DNA of 64,000 bases, from NCBI GenBank assembly GCA_032164245.1, contig JAVMKO010000003.1:65542390-65606389 (forward strand), written 5' to 3'. This stretch comes from Sternotherus odoratus (taxonomy: Eukaryota > Chordata > Testudines > Kinosternidae). This document shows, piece by piece, positions 33,060-44,105 of the stretch. The notes under the pieces are model-generated. The model saw nothing but the letters and a program-made list of their open reading frames with translations. It did not search any database and had not been told where the DNA came from. The position numbers and the translations under genes were made by a program. How positions within the stretch are numbered: the stretch's first letter is position 1; each line of letters opens with the position of its first letter.

Positions 33060-35245
33060 TAAAAACCATAATACTATCCCAATTCAAAGGAAAGATAGTA
33101 AGGATAGTTAGAGGCCGATATGGCTGCATCAAGAGCCATTTAATAACCTGCAAATCAAGAAGGAATCCTCCAAAATGTGGAAACCTGGACAAATTGCTAA
33201 GGATGAGCACAAAAGAATAGCACAAGCATGTAGGGACAGAATCAGAATGAGTTACACCTAGCAAGGGGTGTAATAGGCAATAAAAAGAGGTTCTAAAATA
33301 CATTAGGAGCAAGAGCAAGATGAAGGTCCACTATTCAGTGAGGAAAGAGAGCTAATAACAGACAACACTGAGAAGACTCAGGTATTTATTGCCTATTTGT
33401 TTCAATCGTCACTAGAAAGATTGATTGTGACCAGATGCTTAACAAAATTAATAATAATAAAAGGGGGAAGGAACACAACTCAGAATAAAGAACAAGCTAA
33501 TGAATATTTAGATACATTAGATGTATTCATGTCAGCAGTGCCCAATGAAGTTTTCCCTGGGCTGTTCAAGGAACTGGCTGAAGCAATCTCAGAACCAATA
33601 GCAGTTATCTTTGAGAACAGTGCAGGAGGGGTGAGGTCTCCCGGGACTGGAGAAAGACAAACATAGTACTGGTAAGAAAGGGGAACAAAAAGGACCAAGG
33701 GAACAAAAAGGGAGTAGGGAGTAATCAACCTAATGTTAACAACTGGAAAGATACTGGGACAAATTAGTAAACAATCAATTTGTTAACACCCAGAGGAGAG
33801 TAGGGCAATAAATAATAAGCACATGGGTTTCTGAAGAATAAATCATTCCGAACCAATCTAATTTCCTTTATTAACAGGTTACTAGTCTTTTGGAGAGGGG
33901 GAAGCAGGAGACATGATTTATCTTGGTTTTAGGAAACCTTTGGACAGTCCCCCACAACATTCTCACAACTAAAACAGGGAAAGGTTGTCTAGATGCAGCT
34001 ACTATAAAGTGGGTGCACAAGCAGATGAAAAGTCATTCTCAAGGAGTAATCAATATTTCATGGTGAAACTGAGTTGTGGGACATACCTAGCGGGATCCCA
34101 CAGAAGTCTGTCCTGGGGCTAGTGGAATTCAATATTTTCACTGATGACTGGGATAATGGAGTGGAGAGTGTGTTTATACAATTTGTAGATGAAATCAAGC
34201 TGAATAGGGTTGCAAGCACTTTGGAGGACAGGATTAAAATTCAAAAGGACCTGGATAAATTGGATAGTTGGTCTGAAATCAAGAAGATGAATTCAATAAA
34301 GACAAGTGCAAAGTACTTCCCTTAGGAAGGAAAAAAATCAAACGCACAATATAAAATGGGGAATAACCGGCAAGGCAGTAGTACTGTGGAAAAGGATCTT
34401 GAGTTTAGAGTGGATCACAAGTTGAAGATGAGTCAGTAATGTGATAAAGTTGAGAAAAGGCAAATCTCATTCTGGGGTAGATTAACAGACGTGTTACATG
34501 TAAGACATGGGAAGTAATTGTCCTGCTCTACTCAGCACTAGCGAGACCTCTGGAGTAGAGTGTCCACATGTTAAGGAAGATGTGGACAAATTGGAAAGTC
34601 CAGGAGAGAGCAACAAAAATGATAAAAGATTTTGGAAACTTGATCTGCTCTAAAGAAGATGGTGATCATTTGTTATCCATGCCCCCTGAGGGTAGGTCAA
34701 GACGTCGTTTGCTTAATCCATCGGTGCCTGAACTGGCGGGGCCTAGGAGGCCATCACCCTCTCCACTTTTAAACAAATGAAACATAAGCACAGAAGTCAT
34801 ATTCCCCACAGATATTTTTTTTCCTGGAAAAATAATAAATTCTGCCAGGGAGGTGCTGCAATTACACCTTCATCCACCAGGAGCTGCTGTGACTCTGGAA
34901 GAGAGGGCAGCTGGCCCATTACTGGAGCAGTCAACTGTGGAGAGGGAGGGAGGGAGCACCCTGGACTTTGCCCCCACACTTCTACAAAGGTTCTGGCACC
35001 CTTGGCTTAATCTGCAGCAGAGGAGATTTAGGTTAGATATTAGAAAAAAAAAGACTGGTAAGGATAGATAAGTATTGGACTAGGTTACCAAGCTGTGGAA
35101 TCCCCATCACTGAAAGTTTATAAGAACAGTTTAGACAACCACTTGTCAGCGATGGTCTAGGTTTACTCGATCCAGCCTCAGCACAGGGGTTAGACGTGAT
35201 GACCTCTCAAGGTCCCTTCCGGACCTACATATCTAGATTCCATGA
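33060..35245 (+). mobile_element. CR1 LINE, decayed, interrupted by an insert
   Basis: A second CR1 copy in the same orientation as the one at 13770. Recognisable pieces are AGGCAATAAAAAGAGGTTCT (about 33273-33292), a frame at 33397-33666, and a reverse-transcriptase frame at 34074-34325 with GIPQKSVLGLVEFNIFTDD. In the catalytic box it reads FVDE instead of F/Y-A-D-D, so the second aspartate is lost. VQERATKMIKDF follows at 34598-34633. At about 34680 the CR1 sequence stops and resumes near 35010 with TTTAGGTTAGATATTAG, continuing to the canonical 3' end GATGACCTCTCAAGGTCCC (35198-35216). The element is dead. Confidence 0.9.
34680..35010. other. foreign segment inside the CR1 copy
   Basis: About 330 bp that does not match the CR1 3' region and sits between two CR1 pieces that would otherwise adjoin. 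It contains TTTTTTTTCCTGGAAAAATAATAAATTCTG and a GAGGGAGGGAGGG stretch. I see no terminal repeats, so it may be a fragment of another repeat or a replacement by recombination rather than a transposition. Confidence 0.5.
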
Positions 35246-35347
35246 CCTATTGCTTAATTGTGTTTGGCAGTTCAGGGCAGAATTAAGGAGATGCTGAACT
35301 CCTTCAATTCCCATTGAGGTCACTTGGACTTGGGGGCACTTGGTTCA

Positions 35348-36170
35348 TTATTATTATTTGTATCGTGTTGGTGTCTAGGAACCCCCTCCCCCCCGCGGGG
35401 CCACAGATGCTGTGCGTCCCTGTGCAGTGTGCACCTGGGCTTTGCAGCTGGGAGTGCTCCCTGCTGCCCCTTCCTGAGCTTTTGGGGCAAGAACGTAGAG
35501 AAGGGCAAAACCAGACCAAGGATGGACAATGCCAGGGTGACCCCACTTGCAATAGAACCCTGCCCAGGGGCTCCAATGGCAGGACCCAATGCGGGGAGCC
35601 AGGCTGGGTGGCTCCTTTCGCTCCCTGGCTACAGAGCATTCAAAGGTGCTGGGGCCATGCCTGAATGGGAGGGTGGGTGCTTGGTGGTGGGTCACCAGGG
35701 GATGCTGCACCCAAGACCAGGCTGGGGACTTCAGGGGCTAGAGCTACCAGGAACATGGGGCAGAACCAGAACCGTGCTGGAACAGGAGCCAGGAAGGGTA
35801 GTGGGGAGGAAGAGATGGGACAGGCTATGCAAGGAGTTGTATCCTGCTTCCCCGGGCCTCCCCAGCTCCACTGCTGCCCTTATTTTTCTCCTTCCACCTC
35901 CACTAACCCCCAGCTCTTCTCTGCTCCCTCTCAGGGCCTCCCTCTGCTCCCCAGCTCCCCTGCCACCTCCTCCCCCTTGGTAGGAGCCCCATCTATGAAA
36001 CAGAGCCCCCTTTCCATAGTGACCAGTGCACTGTACACACATAAAACAAAGAAATGATCCCTGTCCCCAAAAGCTTCCAATGTAAGTATAAGAGAAGGGA
36101 TAACAGATGTACACAGAGAGACTGATGGAAGAGCTCAAGGAAGCCATACATTGGTACTGATTAGTAAGCA
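35348..36170 (+). repeat. ATTATTTGTATT-family repeat split by a 600-bp GC-rich insert
   Basis: The start ATTATTATTATTTGTATCGT...GTGTCTAGGAACCCCC (35348-35390) and the continuation GTGCACTGTACACACATAAA...CTGTCCCCAAAAGCTTCCAA (36025-36081) are the two consecutive halves of the family seen intact at 22436-22610. Between them, about 35391-36000, lies GC-rich sequence of different composition with open frames on both strands (for example 35324-35983). I regard the middle as an insertion of unknown type. Confidence 0.55.
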
Positions 36171-36264
36171 AGAGCTGCTAGGTGAGTAAGTGTTCACAGG
36201 GTTTGGCCATATGTGATTTAGGCATCAAAACAACCTTCCCTTCCTCACACAAGTGTAGCAGACA

Positions 36265-36815
36265 GAGATTGGTAAAAAGAATGATTAGAGGCGTGAAGAG
36301 ACTGCCAGCTGAGGAGAGACAGAGAAGAATGGGACTGTTGGGTTTACAGAGGAGATGAAGAAGGGGGACTTAATAGAAGTATTGAGTAGAATGGTCTAGA
36401 GAAGGTAGATGGGACACTCCTATTTACCCCCTCATAACACAAGAACAAGAGGGCCTGCTGTGAAACTGAATGACAAGAAATTAAACCCTAATGAAAGTTT
36501 GTTTTTAAACATACTATGTAGGTAACCTATGGAACTCATTGCCAGAAGATATTGGGGCTAAGAGTTCAGTGGGATTTTAAAAAGATGTAGGCTTTTACAT
36601 GGCCAATGAGAAGATTTTACAGTTATGTTATAAGAATATAATCCCTCATGCTCCAAGGCCCAAACCAACCTCTAACTGACAGGGGTTAAGAAGAGTTATT
36701 CTTTAAATGTCTATGAGGGGGATTCTTTGCACCTTCTTTGCATCTGCTAATTGGTACTGGCAAAGACAGAATACAGGACTAGATAGACCCATCAGGTGCA
36801 ACAATATCTATGTCT
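36265..36815 (+). mobile_element. CR1 LINE 3' fragment
   Basis: GATTGGTAAAAAGAATGATTAG, GGAACTCATTGCCAGAAGAT, AAGAGTTCAGTGGGATTTTA and CAGGACTAGATAGACCCATC, in this order, follow the 3' end of a turtle CR1 subfamily that ends GACTAGATGGACC. There is no coding capacity. Confidence 0.75.
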
Positions 36816-37288
36816 CAAAGTAACCCCATTGAAGTCAATGGGACTACTTGTGTGAGTAAGGCCAGTTTGATTTAGTCTTTACAATAATCTGTAATAGACC
36901 TTTCTGTCACTGCTTGTATCCTGCAGACTTTCTGCTGTCCCATGCATTTATATTTATAACTCATCAGTGAAGTAGAGGCAGCACATGACAGTGAATGGTA
37001 GCGGTACAATTATTCCCTTGTGTGATAGTAAAACCATCATAACTCACCTGTTGGAAGTAAATGTATCAGAGAACACTGTAGAAAAATGATGCCTGATATA
37101 GATCACTGGTTTAGTAATAAAAAGGAAACAAATTTGGACCCTGATCTTAGAAAAGTTAATAATCTTCATGGCAGACAGCACATGAAATATACTGTCAAAA
37201 ATGTGCCCCAAATGCAGCCTTCTTTCTACAGACCCTTAATTATAGTTGGGACAATCCCATGCAGTATCTTTGGGGACCACTGTATTCT

Positions 37289-37600
37289 GGTCTGGGCTAC
37301 ACTATGTGTGGGGGGCGGGGGAAGAGGTTTTTGAACTAAGATATGCAACTTCAGCTATGCTATTCATGTAGCTGAAGTTGAAGTATCTTAGTTCGACTTA
37401 TCTGGGCGTCCCCACAGCGGCGAGTCAACCGCGGCGGCTCCCCCATTGACTCCGCTTACTCATCTTGTGGAGCTGGACTTCTGGAGTTGATGGGGAGTGC
37501 GTTCAGGGATCGATTTATCGCGTCTAGACCAGAGGCGATAAATCAATCCCCGATACATCGAACACTACCCGCCGATCTGGGGGGTAGTATAGACGAACCC
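37289..37600. mobile_element. Harbinger-like MITE
   Basis: The right terminus TAGTATAGACGAACCC ends at 37600 and is followed by TAA; the left terminus GGTCTGGGCTACACTA is a mutated inverse of it. Internal blocks CAGCGGCGAGTCAACC, GCGGCTCCCCCATTGACTCC and GATCGATTTATCGCGTCTAG are shared with the element at 61321-61605. It also holds an inner inverted repeat (CAACTTCAGCTATG and CATGTAGCTGAAGTTG at about 37347-37383). The left target duplication has decayed. Confidence 0.6.
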
Positions 37601-37618
37601 TAAGTTTCTGCATCACTG

Positions 37619-38350
37619 TGTGTCATGGATGGTATGGAGTTCCAGGGGTGAGGGTCATCACAACTCCACCAGGACCCAAAAGTAGTGGGGAGGGATTAAG
37701 CTGAATCTCTGAGGTTGTAAACACCTCCAGAGAGGCACCACGCTTGGGGGGTGGGGAGGGGGGTTGCTTGGTTCGGACACTTTTCCAGAGGGCAACAGAC
37801 AGAAAGGACTTTTGTCCTAAAAAGGCTGGGTTTAAACTGACTCAGGGCCTTCTTTCTGATCCAGCAAACAGACAGGCCCTTCTGTCCAAGGGCCCCTACC
37901 CTTGTGGAAGGGTTGGAAAGAATGGGGACCTAGTAGGCCAAAGAAGACCGATGAGTGGCCTCTTGTAAGCATTTATCATATGTTTGTTATCGGGTTTTTT
38001 TATGTTTTCTCTGTAATGCTTTCCCCTTAAGAATAGAATAGAATAGAATAGAATAGAATAGAATAGAATAGAATAGAGGCACTTGCTTTGAAAGAACTGT
38101 CTGGTAACTTGTAACTGCTACTAATATTCTGTTCATAGCCCTTGAAGAGAAAGCAAGGCGCCTGTGCTGGCTTTAAGCAGGCGGGCTTGCTGGGGATAGT
38201 GCAGTGTGAGGCAGGGATGTGTGCAGTCTGAAACCCCATGGTCAGACGGGAGTGGGACAAAGGTCCATGTCCAGAGACAGGTGACAGCTGGAGACCTGAC
38301 TGGGCACTCCTGCAGTGGACCATGGAGGGGGAATACAGGCACACTTGCCC
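37619..38350 (+). mobile_element. solitary LTR-like element
   Basis: Begins TGTCATGGATGGTATGGAG and contains CTCCAGAGAGGCACCACGC, then TCTCTGTAATGCTTTCCCCTTAAGAATA, then TTGCTTTGAAAGAACTGTCTGGTAAC. I recognise this order from turtle endogenous retrovirus LTRs, in which the AAGAATAAA-like string is the polyadenylation signal. No internal viral genes flank it, so it is a solo LTR. The limits are approximate; the 3' end was set where the similarity fades. It is inactive, and the poly(A) area is replaced by a microsatellite. Confidence 0.5.
38031..38075. repeat. (GAATA)9 pentanucleotide microsatellite
   Basis: Nine perfect GAATA units, then GAG. They sit exactly where the LTR would carry its AAGAATAAA poly(A) signal, so the array probably grew from that signal by slippage. 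A perfect array of this length is likely polymorphic. Confidence 0.95.
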
Positions 38351-38624
38351 TGAAACCTTGCCCTCACTTCGTTTAGTTTAATTGAAGTCAATGAATTAGT
38401 TATGATGATCAGGCCTCCTAAAATGAGGAAGGGTTTGCTTTATTGAGCCAGGACCTACTAGTGCAAGTCTCCTCAGTCCTGAATTCACTCTTGGTGTGTG
38501 TGGGGTGCATTAGTGTGTGTGTGTCTGTGTCTGTGTGTTTTTGTGTACACTCAGGCCATAGGCGTACACACACAACCAAACAGAAAGGATTCCTGACGGC
38601 CTGGATAGACAGTGATTTTTAATG

Positions 38625-38860
38625 ACTGAGGCCCAGTTTTATACAAGGGTATTTAGGTACCTATATATGCAGCTAGGTGCTCAATTGGGTTTTCAGATGC
38701 ACCTCAGTGTCTACCTGCAATTGCAGTCACTGGGAGTTGGGCTGGTTTGAAAATCCCACTGGTTGCCTAGCTGCAGCTTTAATCACCAAGATACCTTTCA
38801 AAATATGGTCCTTCATCACTTTTGAAAATGAGGCTAAATTCAGTTAGCCTTGCCATACTC
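38625..38860. repeat. foldback-type repeat region
   Basis: AGGTACCTATATATGCAGCTAGGTGC is loosely matched in inverse by TTGCCTAGCTGCAGCTTTAATC, with GCTCAATTGGGTTTTCAGATGC between them and GAAAATCCCACTGG on the far side. It is a longer and looser member of the self-complementary repeats. Confidence 0.4.
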
Positions 38861-39799
38861 AGTGGGGCAATGCCTCCATACTTTTAAATATCTGGACCTA
38901 AAGTATTAATTTTTCAGTATATAATAGTAATCCAATGGCTAGATTTTTATCAGGAATAAGTCTAATATGAATAGTGTCTTGGCCAAATTCTGTTCTTAGT
39001 TATGACCATAGAAATCTGGAGTAACTTCACTGAGTTTCAAGTCACTGGAGTTATGATGGATTTCTAGCAATGCAACAGAGAGCAAAATCTGGCTCTACAC
39101 ATGTACAAATGCACCACATACCTGGGTCCTTGCAGCAGGAACTAACTCTTACTCTGCGTTTGTACAGAGATCAATACAAGGGGTCCCCAGTCTCAGCTGC
39201 GACTTCTAGATGATGCTATAATAAAATAACAACAGTAAAAATATATCTTGTGCACATGAAGCTCCTATCACAGTACCCAAGGAGGAAATGAGAGGGCTTC
39301 AGAGTGCAGTCAAAATGATGCAGAACAAGAGCCTGAAGCAGGAACGTGAGACTGGTCAAGATGCCCCAAACACTGGAAATGAACAGCCCCCGAAGGACAT
39401 CTGAATTGCTGGCTGTTATCTTCAGATTAGTGCTAGAAGACCCTCCTTAAAGAGCCCACCCCTGCCTCACTTCAAGAAAGTTTTCGTTAGAGCTGGAGTG
39501 TTAATGGTAGCTATCATAAAGGCTGCCAAAGTGGTTCCATTAGGTTATATCTCTCTGTTTTCAGTTGCTTATAACTATTCAAAAGTCTCACCTAAAGGAC
39601 TGAAATTTTCCGGGCCTGCTCACTACCTAACGATGAAGGAGATTTGGAAAGTTTGAGCAAGAAGAAAAAGAGAAAAAAAGCTTCAGCTTTTTGTAAGACC
39701 ACATAGCCCAGAGAAAGGAGATAATTTTAGAAAACAAAATTTAATAAAAGAAACCTCAAAAATAGCCTGACACTTTGTCTTTTGGACCAATGTAAGCCA

Positions 39800-39990
39800 C
39801 ACACCTCCTGGGTGTGGTGTTCTACCCCAACAAGACCACTGAGAGATTAATGGGTCTGCTCTACAGCCTTAGCTAAGGGTCATGTGGCTTTTAGCTTACG
39901 CAGTAGAGGCTCATGCACTAAGCTCCAGGGATCAAAGATTCAATCCCGCCCACTGACAGCTGGGGTCTGTCAGTGTTGTAGAAACATATG
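39800..39990 (+). repeat. tRNA-like SINE candidate
   Basis: TAGCTTACGCAGTAGAGGCTCATGCACTAAGCTCC followed by AGATTCAATCCCG resembles a tRNA-derived unit: the second block fits a Pol III B box, and the spacing to a degenerate A-box-like TAGCTTACGCAG is right. I have a memory of this unit recurring in turtle DNA. No poly(A) tail or target duplication is seen. Confidence 0.4.
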
Positions 39991-40979
39991 TGCTAAGTTA
40001 TTATTTCAAGAAGTTCAGCTAATCCTCTCTTGGACTCTTCCCATCCTCTGCTTGGCCCCCCACTTGGCTGACTCCTTATGCCCTGCTAGCTCCACCCCAC
40101 CAACTCCCCTCCCCCTGCCAGCCAGCTTCCTCAACTCTCCCTGTACCATCTCTCTCTGCCTCCTTTGCATGGCCTGGAGATTTCTCATTGACTCCTCTAC
40201 TGGGCCTGGGCCACCCGCCCCTTCTCGGCTGGGCTTGCGGGGTCTTTGCTGACTCTGCCACCACCTTCATTAAACCTGCTACCCCTCATCAACTCCCTTG
40301 GCTACCCCTCATCAACTTGGCATAGACTGCTCCTAGCTGATTCTCCCTTTACCGTTTTCACAACATGAGAATGTGTTTAATGAAATCAAGAGCTCTCCCC
40401 AGTGTTGTATTCTCTAAGGTGGGTATGAAAATGTCAGTGCCTTCTGTGCTGAATATTAATGCAAGTGTCCATTCAGGAACTTTAGATGGTCTAGAAATAG
40501 TATAAGGTTATACAATTGCAAGCAGACTCTGAATGAGCTCTCCCGCGACATCTAGTGGTGAGCTGTGGAAAAAGAACTTCAGGAATTGATCTCATTTGCA
40601 TGGGCACACCCACCCTGCCGCAGTACTTAGCATGATGGGATTGCTTGCCCAAATGATCACTTATGGCTGGTGCTGGATCCCCATCTCCTTGTTATTGGGG
40701 CAGGAGCAATAAAGCAGTGTTATCCTTGTTGTGTGAATTGAGGACAGCAGAACTGCTCCTGGCATACCCCAATGGAGGGACTCGCCCTCAACTAAATGGC
40801 ACGCACTAGGCAGGGAACATGGGTTCCAAAATCCAGTGAGTAGAAAGAGGGTTCTGGATCTAATGCTGTTGCTTTTAGGTAAGGAGTTTGGACAGCTGTT
40901 TGATCCTTTCTCTGTAATATAGTGAAAGAGCTAATTTAGATGCAATTGAAAGTTTTGTTACATAGTGTAATGCTCAAAT

Positions 40980-41735
40980 CACTGATACATAGGTTTATGT
41001 ATTAGATCTGCTTTGGGACAATATCTCTAGTGGAAGAGACTGCCCAGTGTGTACCTGAAGTGAGGCCCCCCCAACTAATTGCTGAGAGCTGTGTTAAATG
41101 GTGGGCCCTGAAGACATCTTGGTGAATGGGTGGCTAGTGGAGAGGTGTGTCAAATGGGTGACTGGCAGGGAGGTGTGGCTAGTAGCCAGCAGGTGGCAGG
41201 TAGAGAGGGCTAGAAAGAGTTCCTTAGAAGGGTGTGGCAAGCAGCCAAGAGGGTGGTAAGCAAGTGCCTGAGCAGCAGAGTGTGAAAGGTGCCTTCTTAC
41301 CCCTTCTTTGACCCAGGGTGGATGGGAAACTCTTCAGATGAACCTCTGGACTCTGGGGCTGCACTGCACAAGGACAGCAACTGTAAGTGGGGTGCAGAGA
41401 AGAGATGGGCACATTAAAGGGATTTTTGGGTTGCTGAACTAAGACCCTGAGGGGAAAAGGACACTGCCCAACTTACTTTGTGGTGGGTTTTTTGCTCATG
41501 CCCTGTTTGCGTTGTCCCCCCAAATTAATGTCGCATTATTTTCCTAATTTTATTAAAAGTTTTGTGATACACTCAGACTCTGTGCTTGTGGGAGGGGAAG
41601 TATTGCCTCTCAGAGGCACTCAGGGGGTGGTGTGAAATTGTCCCAGGTCACTGGATGGGGCTCAAACTAGTTTTGTGTAGTATCATTGAACCTGGCCCTT
41701 GTTGTTGCCAACTCTGACTGACAGAAGGGTTAGAT
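40980..41735 (+). mobile_element. LTR-like element, decayed
   Basis: Contains GGGGCTGCACTGCACAAGGA, TTTTGCTCATGCCCTGTTTG, TTTTATTAAAAGTTTTGTGA (a poly(A)-signal-like site), TGTGCTTGTGGGAGGGGAAG, TATTGCCTCTCAGAGGCACT and CCAGGTCACTGGATGGGGCT, an order I recognise from LTR repeats in turtles. The region about 41100-41290 has AGGTGTGNC-type partial repeats. No internal retroviral frame is preserved. The boundaries are uncertain. Confidence 0.45.
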
Positions 41736-43994
41736 AATATATCTACAGACCATTAAATTCTTTGTAATAAATCTACAATGTAAAAATTAATTAGCATTAA
41801 TAGAGCTTTTATTAGTGCCAAATGTCTGGTGCCTTCACTGCTCTGATAAGTATGCAAGCAGAGAATTCAGTAGTTAAGTAAGCTGCAGCAATAAATCACT
41901 TTATTTCTGTTTAATTTAGTTTATTTCTTAAACCGGAGAATCTATTGCCCAGGACATTAATTTGAAAATGTTCCTGTGCTAAACTTGTGTGGCAGTTTCT
42001 GGTATCTACACAGCGATGTGGAATCTACTGTTGGTTCTTCAGTGAATCAGTTCACCTTTAAAACCTGTATTTCACAAATCTGTGCAAGAGGACCTCACTA
42101 ACAGGTCCAGCAGATATGAAAGGAAACCCAGAGTAATTCATTTACTGTAATGGGGGCATTGCTTATATAACACACTGGCTAGACATCTTATGTTTCCATT
42201 TTGAGGCTGGTCCTCAAGGAAGATAAGAGTCTACTATTGCTAATAGGGAATAGTTACTCCTTTAGCTCGAGTGGTAGTCGCCATGTCCTTTTTGTTGTGG
42301 AGGTTCCTCTTTAATTGCAGCTGATAAGCTATGGTGGGGGTCATTACACAAACCTAAGGAGCCAATAAACACATGCATTTAGATAGTGAAAACACCAGAG
42401 ATGGCCAGGCCATTCCCAGGAAACTGAAACATAGGCCTAGAAAAAGACTGGCATAATTGTAGAAAAAGGCTGGACAAACAAATGGAATGCCAATTCTATA
42501 AAACCCTACCAACATCCTCTGTGAATGGATCCCTATTGCACAAGGGCTAACTCCCAACACACACACCGGCATTAGCTAACTATACTACATACTCCGTGGC
42601 AAACAGGAACTCGGTTGGAAGGGCACATGTGACAGATGGCTTTAGACAATGTGAACTGTTGCTGCAGAGACGGGCATGAAAAATAGATGGATTAAAGAGA
42701 GGAAGCACGAAACAGCAATAGGATGGAGATCCCCTGGGAACCACAATGTCTCTAGGTACAGATGAGGCTGTGAAGACTAATCTAATTAAATGGTTATTGG
42801 ATATTACCAGAAAGCCTGGAGTGCTGAGGCAGGCAGGATCAGGCAGTCCCTCTGCCCCTCATTCATCTCTGGCTTCAGGGTCCAGGTGCTCAACTGGCAT
42901 CTTTCTTGCAGGCTCCCCAGTTGTATATAGGGTTGTGGGTCCCCTGGATTAGTAGCAGTGACTGGCATTTGCAGGGGAAACTAACCCCTCTGTTCCAAAC
43001 TCCATTCCATTTCCTTCTCCTGGGAAAGGGACCCTTTTGATTTCGTCAGAAGGTCTCTGGTGACTTTTCTCAGACACCATTGGATTCTTTCTGAAGAGGC
43101 AGGGACTTCCATTGGTCTGGCAATTTGAGCCAAAACCAGAGTCCCAATCAGAAGCTTTTGGACTCTTTTTTTCCTTCCTGGTCACTGTTGCAAATGAAAC
43201 TGTATTAACAGGGCTCCCTGAGGAACAAACAAATGGCAAACTCCATGTGGACTACAGGTGTAAATCCATTGGGATGAGAGGGGACTTGAGCACATGGTGC
43301 AACTCACAGGATCTGGTCCTTAAGGTGCATGTGTTTTGAGGAGCATTCTGTAATAGGCCAGTATTTGACCCTTAGTCTGTAACACTTAAGAATCAGGGGA
43401 TGAAAGGCCCTATATAAATGGTGAATGGTTTTAGCAATGAGATACCCAATGTAGATACATAATTATTAGTAGAAATTAGAATCCAGTTCAAAATTTCTTC
43501 TTGGAAGTGGGGCTGAATGTGACTAAAAATATCAAATATCTATTTAAACTTGTAAAGCACCTTTAATTGGCAGATCTCAAAGCTCCATATAAGCAAGAGA
43601 CCAGCCCAAGCTGAGAAATTAGAGCCAGATCTCAACTGAAAAAGTTCTTGGCTTCTGGATTCTGTTGTGGGCTCTTTAGAGCAAGGGCCTGGCTACTGAG
43701 TTCAAATCTGATCTGGGTGTGTTCAGATTCAGGAGTTTTGTTCAGGTCCATCTCTAGCTCATACAGTAATTGATTTCCACAACCCGCCTGTGAGAGACAA
43801 AACTATGGCTTTCTCCCCACTGCATTTGCCTTAATCACAGCCATTAGTGCAAAGCCCTGATGTACATAGGCAAAGTCACTGTAAACTCAAATTTGCACTA
43901 GTTCAGATTATCCCAATCTCAAATTTATCACAGCTAGGGTTAGGGCTGGTGCAACTAGACCAGTGCCTGGGTCCCACTGGCTAAATTCCATAAT
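41736..43994. other. intergenic DNA, nothing recognised
   Basis: About 2.2 kb, with no gene on either strand. Short frames lack domains. No clear mobile element. Confidence 0.5.
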
Positions 43995-44105
43995 GTAGAC
44001 AAGAACTATTATTAACTCCCTTTTATAGCTGGGTAAACTGAGATATAGAGTAAGTGATTGGCAGCACTGGGAAAAGGCCTGAAAAACACTGATTCCAGCT
44101 CACCT
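43995..44105 (-). mobile_element. MIR-type CORE-SINE fragment
   Basis: ACTATTATTAACTCCCTTTTATAGCTGGGTAAACTGAGATATAGAGTAAGTGATTGG is a diverged reverse complement of the MIR core and 3' portion (AGTTTCC...AAAATGGGGATAATAAT). Only one end is clear. Confidence 0.65.

Noticed and set aside
35324..35983. 219-codon open frame, + strand
   Set aside because: It begins in unrelated DNA just before a repeat, enters that repeat and runs through its GC-rich insert. Overlapping frames of similar length occur on both strands, so it is compositional.
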